Positions 1 to 8,192 are shown, counted from the first letter of the stretch. The stretch: DNA of 36,044 bases from Bacteroidota bacterium (GCA_016194985.1 JACQAK010000130.1:1-36044), one strand, 5' to 3'. Notes: a model not told the origin generated them from the sequence alone. Numbers and translations are program-made.

Positions 1-70
1 ATTCTGAACTTGTTTCAGAATGACTGTAAAATCAACATCTTGCAGATGCCGAATCAAGTTCGGCATGACA
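1..70. repeat. Double-hairpin palindromic repeat at the window edge
   Basis: Two perfect hairpins sit side by side. The first has arms ATTCTGAA (1-8) and TTCAGAAT (14-21) with a 5-base loop. The second has arms ATGCCGAA (46-53) and TTCGGCAT (59-66) with loop TCAAG. From memory, such paired hairpins are a common dispersed intergenic element in Bacteroidota genomes. The element probably continues to the left of the window. It lies just downstream of the MbnP-like gene, which reads leftwards, so it could also act as a transcription end or RNA-stabilising structure there. Confidence 0.7.
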
Positions 71-106
71 ATTCAAATCTTTCGAAAAGCTTCTTTTTTA
101 TTTAAA

Positions 107-898
107 CTAGTTAGGATGAATGTGCTCTATCGTAAACATATCAACGTAATTATCGGATATTGTTTTTGAAGAAGCGCCTGCTGCCATAATCACGCTAGGA
201 AACGTAGAAAAATCAATTACCGTAGGTGTATCAAACCATTCCAGTAAGTTGCTCGACATGTGAATGATCGGCGATAAATTACTCGTTACTTTTGCCGTAT
301 CACTGTTAAAAGACGGAGATACTATTTTTAATGAGTTATACGCTCCTGAAAAGCCACCGATATGAAACTTTAAATTCTTCCCTGTAGCTGTAGATTGAGG
401 AGAGGTCCCTTCAAATTTCGCCATCACGTAGCCTTGGTTCCACGACCAATACATATTATTAGCGACATCCAGAGCTCCAGTATGAACTCCTGATAAATTT
501 TGCGCACTGTCAACTCCAATCATAAACTCTATCCCCTTATAATTACCAAATGGCACATTACTAAGGTCAATTGTTGTTGTAGATGCATCTGCATGATCAA
601 TTAAGTGATAGCTGTTTGTTTCTGTCCATACAGAGTTATCTGTTTTTATTAATTTGATATTACTGATATAGTATCTATACATGGTAACATTAAAAGTATT
701 ACCTGCCTGGTTGGTATACGTTTCGGTAGCAAATACTAAATCCGAATCACCTACCATCCCTTCAAACAGTATGTGTAATTTTCCTCCGGTAGCAGCAGGT
801 ACTTCCGGTTCGGGATCAGGAGATTTAGTATCTTTCTTACAAAAAGTAAAGGTTAAAGCCAGCATTAAGATAGCGGTTGTTTTAAATATAGTTTTCAT
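107..898 (-). CDS. MbnP-like copper-binding lipoprotein
   Basis: A 263-residue exported protein. The N-terminus is a signal peptide ending in FTFC-KKD, which looks like a Bacteroidota lipoprotein site although Phe at -1 is unusual. The body matches the MbnP family: YYISNIKL near residue 76, a GNYKGIEFMIGVDS stretch, then GALDVANNMYWSWNQGY and KFHIGGF. In MbnP and the related CorA/MopE proteins a Trp is oxidised to kynurenine and helps bind copper; several Trp occur here (WSW), but which one would be used cannot be told. MbnP genes often stand next to a di-heme MbnH peroxidase; none is inside the window, and the downstream side is cut by the edge. A small membrane-protein gene lies 11 bases upstream on the same strand. 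Family assignment is fairly sure; a role in copper handling is inferred from the family. Confidence 0.78.
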   Translation of the reverse strand: MKTIFKTTAILMLALTFTFCKKDTKSPDPEPEVPAATGGKLHILFEGMVGDSDLVFATETYTNQAGNTFNVTMYRYYISNIKLIKTDNSVWTETNSYHLIDHADASTTTIDLSNVPFGNYKGIEFMIGVDSAQNLSGVHTGALDVANNMYWSWNQGYVMAKFEGTSPQSTATGKNLKFHIGGFSGAYNSLKIVSPSFNSDTAKVTSNLSPIIHMSSNLLEWFDTPTVIDFSTFPSVIMAAGASSKTISDNYVDMFTIEHIHPN

Positions 899-909
899 TT
901 GGTTTGTTT

Positions 910-1107
910 TTAATAGTTTAATTCGTTGTTTAGTACTTTATGATTGATCCAATTCTTAAATGAGTCCGAGGCTTTGGCAATCGGTTTCCTCACTGCTTGA
1001 AAAGGACCTGATTTATTTTCGATAGCGTTGATGTATTTTTTAATTAAACGGTATTCGTTTAACAGTAATATAAGCAATCCTATAAATACATAGGTGATGA
1101 TGTTCAT
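910..1107 (-). CDS. Small single-pass membrane protein, unknown function
   Basis: 65 residues with an ATG start. One hydrophobic helix (about residues 3-17, ending in a run of Leu) is followed by a basic, amphipathic tail. It does not match a family I know. It ends 11 bases before the start of the MbnP-like gene on the same strand, so the two are probably cotranscribed. The short length makes it the least certain coding call in this region, but no competing frame is convincing. Confidence 0.4.
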   Translation of the reverse strand: MNIITYVFIGLLILLLNEYRLIKKYINAIENKSGPFQAVRKPIAKASDSFKNWINHKVLNNELNY

Positions 1108-1139
1108 GAGTTGAATATTGAGTTGAATAATTGTTTGAT

Positions 1140-1170
1140 TCCTCCCCCTGTCCCCTCCGGAGGGGGATAC
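1140..1170. repeat. GC-rich palindrome CCCCTCCGGAGGGG
   Basis: A perfect 14-base palindrome at 1152-1165, flanked by CTGT (1148-1151) and ACAG (1169-1172), which lengthens the stem. It stands out sharply from the AT-rich surroundings. It lies between the cysteine-rich gene and the small membrane-protein gene, both reading left. No T-run follows on the minus strand, so an intrinsic terminator is not well supported; a dispersed palindromic repeat is more likely. Confidence 0.55.
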
Positions 1171-1266
1171 AGTAAGCCCAACTAATTATGCAGACTCATC
1201 ACATAACTTTATTAAAAATTACGAATAAGTAGGATAAATAACTGGTTAGATAACTGTTGAAAAGGA

Positions 1267-1650
1267 TTAAATGCCCGGTGGATGAAACACAGAACTCAAA
1301 AACGTATTTGGGAAATTTTTTGAGTAGATAAAATGAGGGGATTGAACAGATTCGTCGCACAAAAATACAAAAGTCACCAAACCTGTTCTTAATTCAGATT
1401 TCTCCGCTTTATCTTTAATGGAGGAGGGTGAATTAGACTGGCGTTTATCTTCTTTTTTTATTTCTTTATCGAGATAACACTTAGCTGCGCAACAGCTTTT
1501 GGGTTTATTTCTGTTAACACAAACCGTTTCTGCTAGTCTTTTTTGATTGAAAGCAAACCCAACATAAATAATCGATTTTGCCGCACATTGCCAACTGAAG
1601 CTGATGAGCAAACAAAACGAAAAAAATATGTGCAAGCGTTTTTTCAAATT
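1267..1650 (-). CDS. Small exported cysteine-rich protein, possible copper-related
   Basis: About 127 residues from a TTG start at 1650 (MKKRLHIFFSF...), which gives a normal signal peptide; an alternative TTG lies 18 bases further upstream. No ATG start fits. The mature part has a Cys pattern C-VNRNKPKS-CC-AAK-C-YLDKE. I recall similar small exported proteins (C-x-NR-x-x-P...C-x-x-KC-x-L-K) beside metal-uptake genes in Bacteroidota, but cannot name a family. It starts 27 bases after the obg stop and lies upstream of the MbnP-like gene on the same strand, so a shared role in copper handling is a reasonable guess only. Confidence 0.55.
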   Translation of the reverse strand, partial: NLKKRLHIFFSFCLLISFSWQCAAKSIIYVGFAFNQKRLAETVCVNRNKPKSCCAAKCYLDKEIKKEDKRQSNSPSSIKDKAEKSELRTGLVTFVFLCDESVQSPHFIYSKNFPNTFLSSVFHPPGI

Positions 1651-1677
1651 ATTTAACCAGTGTGGCAAAATTAAACA

Positions 1678-2682
1678 TTAATTTAACTGTTCCCACAACA
1701 TATCTTTTAATTCCTGAATGTTGTATCCCGATTGAGCCGAAATAAAGATATAAGGAATCTTGAATTTGCCTTTCATCCGTTTCTTTAAATCCTTTTCCAG
1801 TTCTTCTATCAATTCATCATCAATGGTATCACATTTCGAAATGGCCAAAATGCGCTGCTTATCCAGCAACTCAGGATTGTATTGTTTTAATTCGTTTAAC
1901 AGGATCTTGTATTCTTCATAAATATTATCACTTTGGCAACTTACCATAAACAACAAGGTAGAGTTTCGTTCGATATGTCTCAGGAAACGAACACCAAGGC
2001 CTTTACCTTCGCTTGCTCCCTCAATAATACCAGGAATATCCGCCATCACAAAACTTTTGTAATCGCGATACGGTACAATTCCTAAATTAGGTGTTAAAGT
2101 AGTGAAAGGATAATTGGCTATTTCGGGTTTTGCGGCCGATACAACCGACAACAGCGTTGATTTTCCGGCATTAGGAAATCCTACCAACCCTACATCTGCC
2201 AATACTTTTAACTCGAGTATTTTCCACTCTTCTTTCCCTTCTTCTCCGGGTTGAGAATAGCGCGGCGTTTGATTGGTTGGCGATTTAAAATGTGCATTTC
2301 CCCTGCCGCCCATTCCACCGGGCAATAAAATAATTTCCTGTCCGTCTTCCGTAATTTCGCAAATAAATTCTCCGGTTTCCAGATCGCGCGCAATGGTTCC
2401 CAAAGGCACATCCAATATTTCATCTTCGCCTTCTTTACCTGATTTATGCGATGAGCCTCCATCGCCTCCTTGTTTGGCAATGATATGCTTACGGTATTTT
2501 AAATGAATAAGTGTCCAGAACTGTTTATTACCACGTAAAATGATATGTCCTCCTCGTCCACCATCTCCTCCATCCGGCCCACCAAAGGCAGTCAGCTTAT
2601 CGCGATGCAAATGCGTTGAGCCTTTCCCACCTTTGCCACTACGGCAACAAATTCTTACGTAATCAACAAAATTAGTATCCAC
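1678..2682 (-). CDS. obg: GTPase Obg (ribosome-associated)
   Basis: 334 residues. The Gly-rich Obg domain occupies about residues 3-158, with [12 protein letters not shown] at 34-45 and the [12 protein letters not shown] segment at 121-132. The G domain follows: G1 GFPNAGKS (168-175), G2 around [12 protein letters not shown]3 DIPG, G4 ISKCD in place of NKxD, and G5 SAQ. There is no C-terminal OCT domain or long acidic tail, so it is shorter than the E. coli protein. Obg proteins assist large-subunit assembly and stress responses. The gene follows hpt and adk on the same strand, separated from adk by a repeat-filled gap. The cysteine-rich gene follows closely. Confidence 0.95.
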   Translation of the reverse strand: MDTNFVDYVRICCRSGKGGKGSTHLHRDKLTAFGGPDGGDGGRGGHIILRGNKQFWTLIHLKYRKHIIAKQGGDGGSSHKSGKEGEDEILDVPLGTIARDLETGEFICEITEDGQEIILLPGGMGGRGNAHFKSPTNQTPRYSQPGEEGKEEWKILELKVLADVGLVGFPNAGKSTLLSVVSAAKPEIANYPFTTLTPNLGIVPYRDYKSFVMADIPGIIEGASEGKGLGVRFLRHIERNSTLLFMVSCQSDNIYEEYKILLNELKQYNPELLDKQRILAISKCDTIDDELIEELEKDLKKRMKGKFKIPYIFISAQSGYNIQELKDMLWEQLN

Positions 2683-2689
2683 TTTCTTT

Positions 2690-2766
2690 GAGTTATGAAT
2701 TATACGTTATGAATTATGAGTTGGAATTAAAATTACTTATAACTCATCACTCTTAACTCATAACTA
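2690..2766. repeat. AT-rich inverted repeat of AGTTATGA/TCATAACT units
   Basis: The gap between adk and obg is filled by an imperfect inverted repeat. The left arm (2690-2722) contains AGTTATGAATTATACGTTAT and ends in ATTATGAGTT. The right arm (2739-2765) contains AACTCATCACTCTTAACTCA and ends in TCATAACT. Both arms are built from short degenerate tandem units. This looks like a dispersed repeat of the kind often seen between genes in Bacteroidota. In the transcript it could fold into a long hairpin between adk and obg. Confidence 0.6.
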
Positions 2767-2771
2767 AATGC

Positions 2772-3986
2772 TTATTTTTTCTTTTTAGCAGCTTTTTTAA
2801 GCGCCTTTTTCGGTGCACTTTTTTTAGCAACTTTCTTTACTACTTTTTTAGGGGCCGATTTTTTAGCCACTTTTTTCACTGCTTTCTTTACTATCTTTTT
2901 TGCAGGTTTTTTTGCTGCCACTTTTTTTACTGCTTTTTTAGCTGAAGACTTTACAACCTGTTTTTTAGGTGCTACTTTTTTTGGGGCTGATTTCTTAACA
3001 GTTTTTTTTGCTACAGATTTTTTCACTGCTTTTTTAGGGCTTGCCTTTTTCACTACTTTTTTAGCAGATGCTTTGGCTGTAGGCTTTGCAACAGATTTTT
3101 TTACTGCTTTTTTTGGGGCTGATTTCTTTTCTGCTGGTTTTGCAGGTGCCTTTTTAGCCGGAGCTTTGGCTGAAGTCTTTACAGCCTTTTTCTTGGCTTT
3201 AGCAGCAGGCGCAACCACTTTTTTAGCCACTACTGCTTTGGCAGCCGGAGCTGCTGAAATTGCTTTCTTGGCAGGCTCTGTATTTCTAACTTCATCAATA
3301 TCTTTTTTCAATTCATCCGAAATTTCAGTCGCTACTTCAAAGTCGTTAATGGTTAAATCCAAATGTTCGATGTCATTTTCCAACATGGTTAACTCAATTT
3401 CCGCTTTTACAAAGGTAATGCGTTCAGTTAATTGATTAAAAATAGAATCGATAGAACCAATACCGTTTATTGAATGAAATTTAGCTTGTTCAGAATAATA
3501 TTTTTTAAGCGGTAATGTTTTGTTATTGTATTCGTTTACACGATTTCTGATAATCTCTTCGTTCGCATCGTCCGGTCTGCCCGACTCTTTACCGCGTAAT
3601 AATAAGCGTTTTACCAATTCTTCATTATCTACCTCCAAAGCTAACATAGCGCTGATAGCCGTTCCTTTCTTTTGCAACAAGTCATCCAAAGCCACTGCCT
3701 GCGCTTGTGTACGAGGGAATCCATCAAAAATAAATCCATTGGCATTTGGATTAGCATCCAACTTGGCCTCAATCATTCCAATCACAATGTCATCGCTTAC
3801 TAAATCTCCACGATCCATAATTTGTTTGGCTTCCATACCAAGAGCTGTTCCTCTTGCAATTTCGCTACGCAAAATGTCGCCGGTTGATAAATGTACTAAG
3901 CCGTATTTTTCGATCAGCTTTTCAGATTGAGTGCCTTTTCCTGCTCCCGGAGGCCCAAATAAAACAATGTTTAACATGTTGCTCAT
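2772..3986 (-). CDS. adk: Adenylate kinase with histone H1-like lysine-rich tail
   Basis: 404 residues, about twice the usual length. Residues 4-194 form a normal adenylate kinase (ATP + AMP to 2 ADP): P-loop GPPGAGKGT (11-19), STGD (34-37), DGFPRT (88-93), and a short LID around RGKESGRPDD without zinc-binding Cys. A short acidic, helical linker (about 195-238) leads into a tail (239-404) made almost only of Lys, Ala, Pro, Ser and Val in degenerate KKxxKKSxxPKK repeats. This resembles eukaryotic H1 tails and lysine-rich bacterial nucleoid proteins. The frame is continuous and ends at a TAA after a Lys run. hpt lies 27 bases upstream. The kinase is certain; the tail's role is unknown, with nucleic-acid or ribosome binding a possible reading. 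Confidence 0.95.
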   Translation of the reverse strand: MSNMLNIVLFGPPGAGKGTQSEKLIEKYGLVHLSTGDILRSEIARGTALGMEAKQIMDRGDLVSDDIVIGMIEAKLDANPNANGFIFDGFPRTQAQAVALDDLLQKKGTAISAMLALEVDNEELVKRLLLRGKESGRPDDANEEIIRNRVNEYNNKTLPLKKYYSEQAKFHSINGIGSIDSIFNQLTERITFVKAEIELTMLENDIEHLDLTINDFEVATEISDELKKDIDEVRNTEPAKKAISAAPAAKAVVAKKVVAPAAKAKKKAVKTSAKAPAKKAPAKPAEKKSAPKKAVKKSVAKPTAKASAKKVVKKASPKKAVKKSVAKKTVKKSAPKKVAPKKQVVKSSAKKAVKKVAAKKPAKKIVKKAVKKVAKKSAPKKVVKKVAKKSAPKKALKKAAKKKK

Positions 3987-4013
3987 AGTTGATGTTTTTG
4001 TTTAGTTGTAAAT

Positions 4014-4556
4014 TTATTTTTGTTCTAAAACGAAAATTTCTTTCATATTTCTTCCCAGTCCGTCATAATCCAGTCCATATCCAACAACAAAGTCGTTTGG
4101 TATTTCCATTCCTACGTAATCCACTACAATATCTTTTTTATAGGCTTCAGGTTTCAGTAAAAACGAAGCTACTTTAATTTGTTTGACTTCTTTTTTGTTT
4201 AACAGCGTTACCAATTTTTCAAGTGTAATACCTGTATCTACTATATCTTCCACAACCACAACGGTTCTGCCTTTTATCTCTTCGGTTAACCCTATCATTT
4301 CGGTAACTGTTCCGGTACTGCTTGTACCATGATAAGACGCTAATTTGATAAAGGATATCTCGCAGGGAATCGTTACTTCTTTCAACAAATCGGCGGCAAA
4401 CATAAAGGACCCGTTTAACACCACTAAAAACAAGGGCATGTCATTTACCAAATCGGTATTTATTTTTTGAGCCATTTGTTTTACGCTTCCGGCAATTTTA
4501 TCGGAAGTAATGTATGGAACAAAGGTTTTATCTTTTAGAGTAACGCGCTGCATCAA
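4014..4556 (-). CDS. hpt: Hypoxanthine phosphoribosyltransferase
   Basis: 180 residues. This type I phosphoribosyltransferase makes IMP or GMP from hypoxanthine or guanine and PRPP. The PRPP loop VVVVEDIVDTGITL lies at residues 99-112, with the E103-D104 pair and the D107-T108-G109 phosphate-binding turn. LVVLNGSFMFAADL (44-57) and the flexible-loop ASYHGTSSTG (74-83) are typical of the HPRT family. Two Met codons start the frame, and either could be used. It is the first gene of hpt-adk-obg, a purine-salvage and nucleotide-balance grouping. A TATATTTG box on the minus strand at 4583-4576 lies just upstream. Confidence 0.93.
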   Translation of the reverse strand: MMQRVTLKDKTFVPYITSDKIAGSVKQMAQKINTDLVNDMPLFLVVLNGSFMFAADLLKEVTIPCEISFIKLASYHGTSSTGTVTEMIGLTEEIKGRTVVVVEDIVDTGITLEKLVTLLNKKEVKQIKVASFLLKPEAYKKDIVVDYVGMEIPNDFVVGYGLDYDGLGRNMKEIFVLEQK

Positions 4557-4575
4557 GAGTATATTTGTAAAAACA

Positions 4576-4583
4576 CAAATATA
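4576..4583 (-). promoter_or_regulatory. Candidate -7 box (TATATTTG) for hpt-adk-obg
   Basis: Reading the minus strand, TATATTTG matches the Bacteroidota TAnnTTTG consensus about 20 bases before the hpt start. No exact TTTG -33 element is visible at the usual distance; the nearest is a TTTTC-like stretch near 4600-4604. The box is part of a perfect 8-base inverted repeat (ATATTTGT at 4561-4568, ACAAATAT at 4575-4582). Confidence 0.4.
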
Positions 4584-4653
4584 ATAACTATTTTATGAGG
4601 AAAATAGGGCATTACAAAAATATAGCCCATAAATAAATCAGATTTATCGCAGC

Positions 4654-5205
4654 CTAAAATTCAATTTTACAACGCTCTTTTAAAAAGATATGTTTATTTG
4701 AATCCACTTCCAGCAGGGTTTTAGCATTATCCAGCTCTTTTTTATAGGTATTTCTGAGTTCTTTTCGCTTAATGGCTTCCAAAAAACGGCGGGCATCTTC
4801 CCTGTTCTCCAGAATAAGGCCTGGAACCTGAGTAACCTGGCCGTTTTCGTCCTTTGCTACCATTGTAAAGTAGGAGGTATTTGTATGCTTCACGGATCCG
4901 ATTTTAAAGTTTTCGGCAATAACTTTAATCCCTACTACTAATGATGTGTTGCCCACGTAATTTATGGAAGCAAACATAGACACCATCTCTCCTACATCTA
5001 CCGGTTGCAGAAATTCAACATGATCAACCGACACTGTTACACAATAATTGCCTGCATGCTTGGAAGCACAGGCATAAGCCACCTTATCCATTAAGGATAA
5101 TAATATTCCTCCATGAATTTTGCCGCCAAAATTGGCATAAGAGGGGATCATTAATTCGGTAAGTGTTGTTTGTGAATAGCTCACAGATTTCCAAAGGTCT
5201 TCCAT
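4654..5205 (-). CDS. Acyl-CoA thioesterase, hotdog fold (YciA/ACOT-like)
   Basis: 183 residues. The hotdog fold carries the ACOT signature NFGGKIHGGILLSLMD (25-40), including the HGG turn at 31-33 and a conserved Asp at 40. Next comes VSVDHVEFLQPVDVGEMV, the usual second half of the domain. A basic, charged tail of about 40 residues follows the fold. Such enzymes hydrolyse acyl-CoA to free acid and CoA in the cytosol; chain-length preference cannot be read from sequence. The gene stands alone on its strand, divergent from the MATE gene with only 8 bases between the longest frames. Confidence 0.85.
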   Translation of the reverse strand: MEDLWKSVSYSQTTLTELMIPSYANFGGKIHGGILLSLMDKVAYACASKHAGNYCVTVSVDHVEFLQPVDVGEMVSMFASINYVGNTSLVVGIKVIAENFKIGSVKHTNTSYFTMVAKDENGQVTQVPGLILENREDARRFLEAIKRKELRNTYKKELDNAKTLLEVDSNKHIFLKERCKIEF

Positions 5206-5213
5206 ACTAATTC

Positions 5214-6638
5214 ATGTATTTTATCAACTTTAAAAATAGCGAATTAAACTCATTTAAATTGACATCAATTAAATCAGTAGATTTGTGGCCCGTGAATAAT
5301 TTGCTTAAACATAATCACCTTAAAGAAACGATCTCCTTATCGATCCCTTTGGTATTGACTCAAATTGGGCATATCATCACCGGCATGGTAGATAATATTT
5401 TTTTAGGAAAGATAGGCAAAACGGAACAAGCCGCTGGAATCTTATCCAATAATTTGTATGTGATCTTACTGGTGTTTAGTATAGGTATGAGTTATGTGCT
5501 AACACCGGCTATTACGGATGCCCACGTCAATCAAAATGAAAAGGAAAAGGCTGCATTGTTCAAGAATTCCTTATTCATCAATATGATGGTGGCCATTCTT
5601 CTGTTCGTGATTCTCTTTTTTTCATCCCCATTACTGGGACACATGCAACAGCCGGAAGATGTTGTAAAATTAGCGATTCCGTTTTTTGATGTACTTATTT
5701 TCTCAATTATTCCCATTGCCTTATTTTTTGTGTGTAAACAATATACCGAGGGTTTGAGTAATACCAAGGCTGCTATGTATATTAGTGTAGCCGGCAATAT
5801 TTTAAACATCATCTTAAATTATTGTTTGATTTATGGTAAAGCAGGATTACCCGAACTGGGCTATATGGGCTCTTGCTGGGCCACTTTTATTTCAAGGTTA
5901 TTTATGGGTCTTGGTTTTTTAGTTTTTGTGTTTAATCATCGCAGTGTCAATTCTTTTGCTAAGTATTACAAGGAAGCCCGACTTAACGCTCTGCATTTCT
6001 GGCCTTTGTTTAAGGATGGTATTGCCTCTGCCCTGCAATTTACCTTTGAGGTTGCTGCTTTTGCTATTGCCGGTTTATTAGCAGGTGTGTTTGGTAAAGA
6101 ACAAATCGATGCTCATGGTATCGCTCTTAGTTTAGCTGCCTTTACCTATATGTTTGCCAGTGGCATAGGAAGCGCCACGACCATCCGTGTTGGGAACTAT
6201 TATGCAAAGAATGATCTGCCAAATTTAAAATCAGCTATTAAAACTTCTTATAAATCTGTACTTGTAACCATGGGCTGTATGGCTTTGCTATTTGTATGTT
6301 TCAATACCTTTTTACCAACCATTTTTAGCAGTGATGCCGAAATTATTTTCATTGCTTCCAAACTATTATTATTTGCCGCTTTATTTCAATTATTTGACGG
6401 TACTCAGGTAGTGGCCATTGGAGCTTTGCGCGGGCTTGAAGACTACCAATTTCCCACATATATAGCCTTTGTAGGATACTGGCTGGTTGCCCTGCCTTTA
6501 TGCTATCTGTTTGCTTTTACGTTTGGCTATAAGGTATATGGTGTATGGCTGGCATTAAGCATTGGGCTTGGGTTTGTAGCCACCGCTTTATCGCTAAGGA
6601 TACGCAATCTGATTAGATTAAAATCTATATCATTATAA
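5214..6638 (+). CDS. MATE family multidrug/Na+-driven efflux transporter
   Basis: 474 residues in the longest frame, with about 12 membrane helices in two halves. The N-terminal half begins IPLVLTQIGHIITGMVDNIFLGKIG, the typical MATE start; the second half opens with ASALQFTFEVAAFAIAGLLAG. These inner-membrane proteins export cationic drugs or metabolites using Na+ or H+ gradients. The true start is doubtful: family alignments begin near residue 27, a GTG at 5292 and a TTG at 5301 would give normal-length proteins, and a TAGATTTG box at 5278-5285 would place transcription start close to the GTG. The 3' end overlaps the convergent membrane-protein gene by 14 bases. Confidence 0.9.
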   Translation: MYFINFKNSELNSFKLTSIKSVDLWPVNNLLKHNHLKETISLSIPLVLTQIGHIITGMVDNIFLGKIGKTEQAAGILSNNLYVILLVFSIGMSYVLTPAITDAHVNQNEKEKAALFKNSLFINMMVAILLFVILFFSSPLLGHMQQPEDVVKLAIPFFDVLIFSIIPIALFFVCKQYTEGLSNTKAAMYISVAGNILNIILNYCLIYGKAGLPELGYMGSCWATFISRLFMGLGFLVFVFNHRSVNSFAKYYKEARLNALHFWPLFKDGIASALQFTFEVAAFAIAGLLAGVFGKEQIDAHGIALSLAAFTYMFASGIGSATTIRVGNYYAKNDLPNLKSAIKTSYKSVLVTMGCMALLFVCFNTFLPTIFSSDAEIIFIASKLLLFAALFQLFDGTQVVAIGALRGLEDYQFPTYIAFVGYWLVALPLCYLFAFTFGYKVYGVWLALSIGLGFVATALSLRIRNLIRLKSISL

Positions 6639-7221
6639 AATAGATACTCGACAATACAAATAATCCAAACACGGTTAACAAGCCGTTGATGCTTAAATGT
6701 CGGTTAACTTTGTAGATAAAAAAGCCCATGGCTAAAGCAAACACAATTACTGCAAAAATTGGATACGTGTAAAAATGCCAGAATGAACGGTCATCATACC
6801 CTAATTTTGCTTTCAGAACTCTATTAAATAATAAATCTCTTCCGATATAAATCACTTCATTTTTTTGAGGAGATTGATACAATCCACTTGTTTTTATAGG
6901 AATGAATTCTCCGGATAAGGTTGTAATCTCCAGCTCTGTAATCGGTCGTTTTTGAACCAAAGGGTCAAATTCTCCGAACGAGCATTTCACATCAGAGATA
7001 TAGGATGTTTGCCAGTGGCAACAAATAAGAATACTTAAGACGCAATACGATAAAAACCCTGCAAGAACAATATTAATTCGGTTAGTGATCTTATAGAAAA
7101 AAGTAGCTTTAAAATCAGCAATTTTTTTCAGCTCCTTTAATTGTTTAATTTTTTTGACATAGTACAACTCTTCCGGAGACAGAGGTATTCTTGGTTTCCT
7201 CTTCAGTTGTTCTTCTTGCAT
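6625..7221 (-). CDS. Membrane protein of unknown function
   Basis: 198 residues that match no family I know. A charged N-terminal helix (about 1-45, rich in Lys and Glu) leads to a membrane helix near 50-68. An extracytoplasmic domain of about 80 residues follows, then two closely spaced helices at about 150-170 and 178-198, the last at the very C-terminus. It starts 11 bases after the stop of the family 2 glycosyltransferase on the same strand, so the pair is probably cotranscribed and may act together at the membrane. The stop codon lies inside the end of the convergent MATE gene. Confidence 0.75.
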   Translation of the reverse strand: MQEEQLKRKPRIPLSPEELYYVKKIKQLKELKKIADFKATFFYKITNRINIVLAGFLSYCVLSILICCHWQTSYISDVKCSFGEFDPLVQKRPITELEITTLSGEFIPIKTSGLYQSPQKNEVIYIGRDLLFNRVLKAKLGYDDRSFWHFYTYPIFAVIVFALAMGFFIYKVNRHLSINGLLTVFGLFVLSSIYFIMI

Positions 7222-7232
7222 GCCTTAAAAAA

Positions 7233-8192
7233 TTAAAGATTGATCTTTTTTTCGAGAAGGTAATTATTTCTGTCAGGCGAATTTCTTAAGATCAATTCGC
7301 CTATGAATCCTGCTAAAAACAACATGGTTCCCAACACCATCGACGTTAATGCAATAAAGAAAGATGGCCTGTCTGTAAGCAATCTGGCCGTTTTATGAAT
7401 GATAAAGGCATGATAGAATTTATCAGCTCCCAAATACAGCGTAGTGAGAAATCCCACAATAAACATTAAGGTTCCTATTAATCCAAAAAAATGCATTGGA
7501 CGTTTACCAAATTTGGATAAAAAAGTAATGGTTAATAAATCCAAAAAGCCATTGATAAAACGTTCCCATCCAAATTTACTTACCCCGTATTTACGGGCCT
7601 GATGCTGAACAACCTTTTCTCCGATATTATAAAAACCTGCATTTTTGGCTAAAACCGGAATAAAACGATGCATCTCGCCATATATTTCGATGCTTTTTAC
7701 AACTTCTTTGCGGTAGGCCTTTAGGCCGCAATTCATATCATGTAGTTTTATTCCTGAAATAGTTCTGTTTGTCCAGTTATACAATTTGGAAGGAATATTT
7801 TTTGTGAACGTGTTATCAAATCGCTTTTGTTTCCAGCCACTCACCAAATCATAATTGCCTGATTTAATCATTTTATATAACTCAGGAATTTCATCCGGAG
7901 AGTCCTGCAAATCAGCATCCATAGTAATGACCACATCGCCCTGCGCCGCGTCAAAACCTACATGTAATCCGGGAGATTTGCCATAATTACGACGGAATTT
8001 GATCGCTCTGACACAATGATTTTTAGCCGCCAATGATTCGATCACCTGCCACGATTTGTCTTTGCTGCCATCATCTACAAACAAAATCTCGTAGGTATAG
8101 GCATTTTCATCCATCACCCGTTTAATCCAGTCGTGAAGTTCAACTAACGATTCTTCTTCGTTAAATAAGGGGATGACAACTGAAATGTTCAT
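7233..8192 (-). CDS. Glycosyltransferase family 2, DPM1/GtrB-like membrane enzyme
   Basis: 319 residues. The GT-A domain covers about 1-230 with VVIPLFNEEESL (5-16), VDDGSKD (39-45) and the metal-binding DADLQDS (92-98). Two membrane helices follow at about 236-258 and 272-298, and the protein ends in a short basic tail. This layout is that of enzymes that transfer a sugar from a nucleotide donor to polyprenyl phosphate on the inner leaflet, giving a donor for periplasmic glycosyltransferases. Sugar and acceptor cannot be told. It could supply the GT-C type enzymes encoded at 20740-25854, but the loci are not contiguous, so this is speculative. Confidence 0.88.
   Translation of the reverse strand: MNISVVIPLFNEEESLVELHDWIKRVMDENAYTYEILFVDDGSKDKSWQVIESLAAKNHCVRAIKFRRNYGKSPGLHVGFDAAQGDVVITMDADLQDSPDEIPELYKMIKSGNYDLVSGWKQKRFDNTFTKNIPSKLYNWTNRTISGIKLHDMNCGLKAYRKEVVKSIEIYGEMHRFIPVLAKNAGFYNIGEKVVQHQARKYGVSKFGWERFINGFLDLLTITFLSKFGKRPMHFFGLIGTLMFIVGFLTTLYLGADKFYHAFIIHKTARLLTDRPSFFIALTSMVLGTMLFLAGFIGELILRNSPDRNNYLLEKKINL

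Noticed and set aside
2775-3435. Plus-strand open frames (for example 3073-3435) opposite the adenylate kinase tail, rich in Phe and Ala
   Set aside because: They are the reverse reading of Lys/Ala codons of the tail (AAA/GCN give TTT/NGC). The opposite frame continues a complete adenylate kinase.
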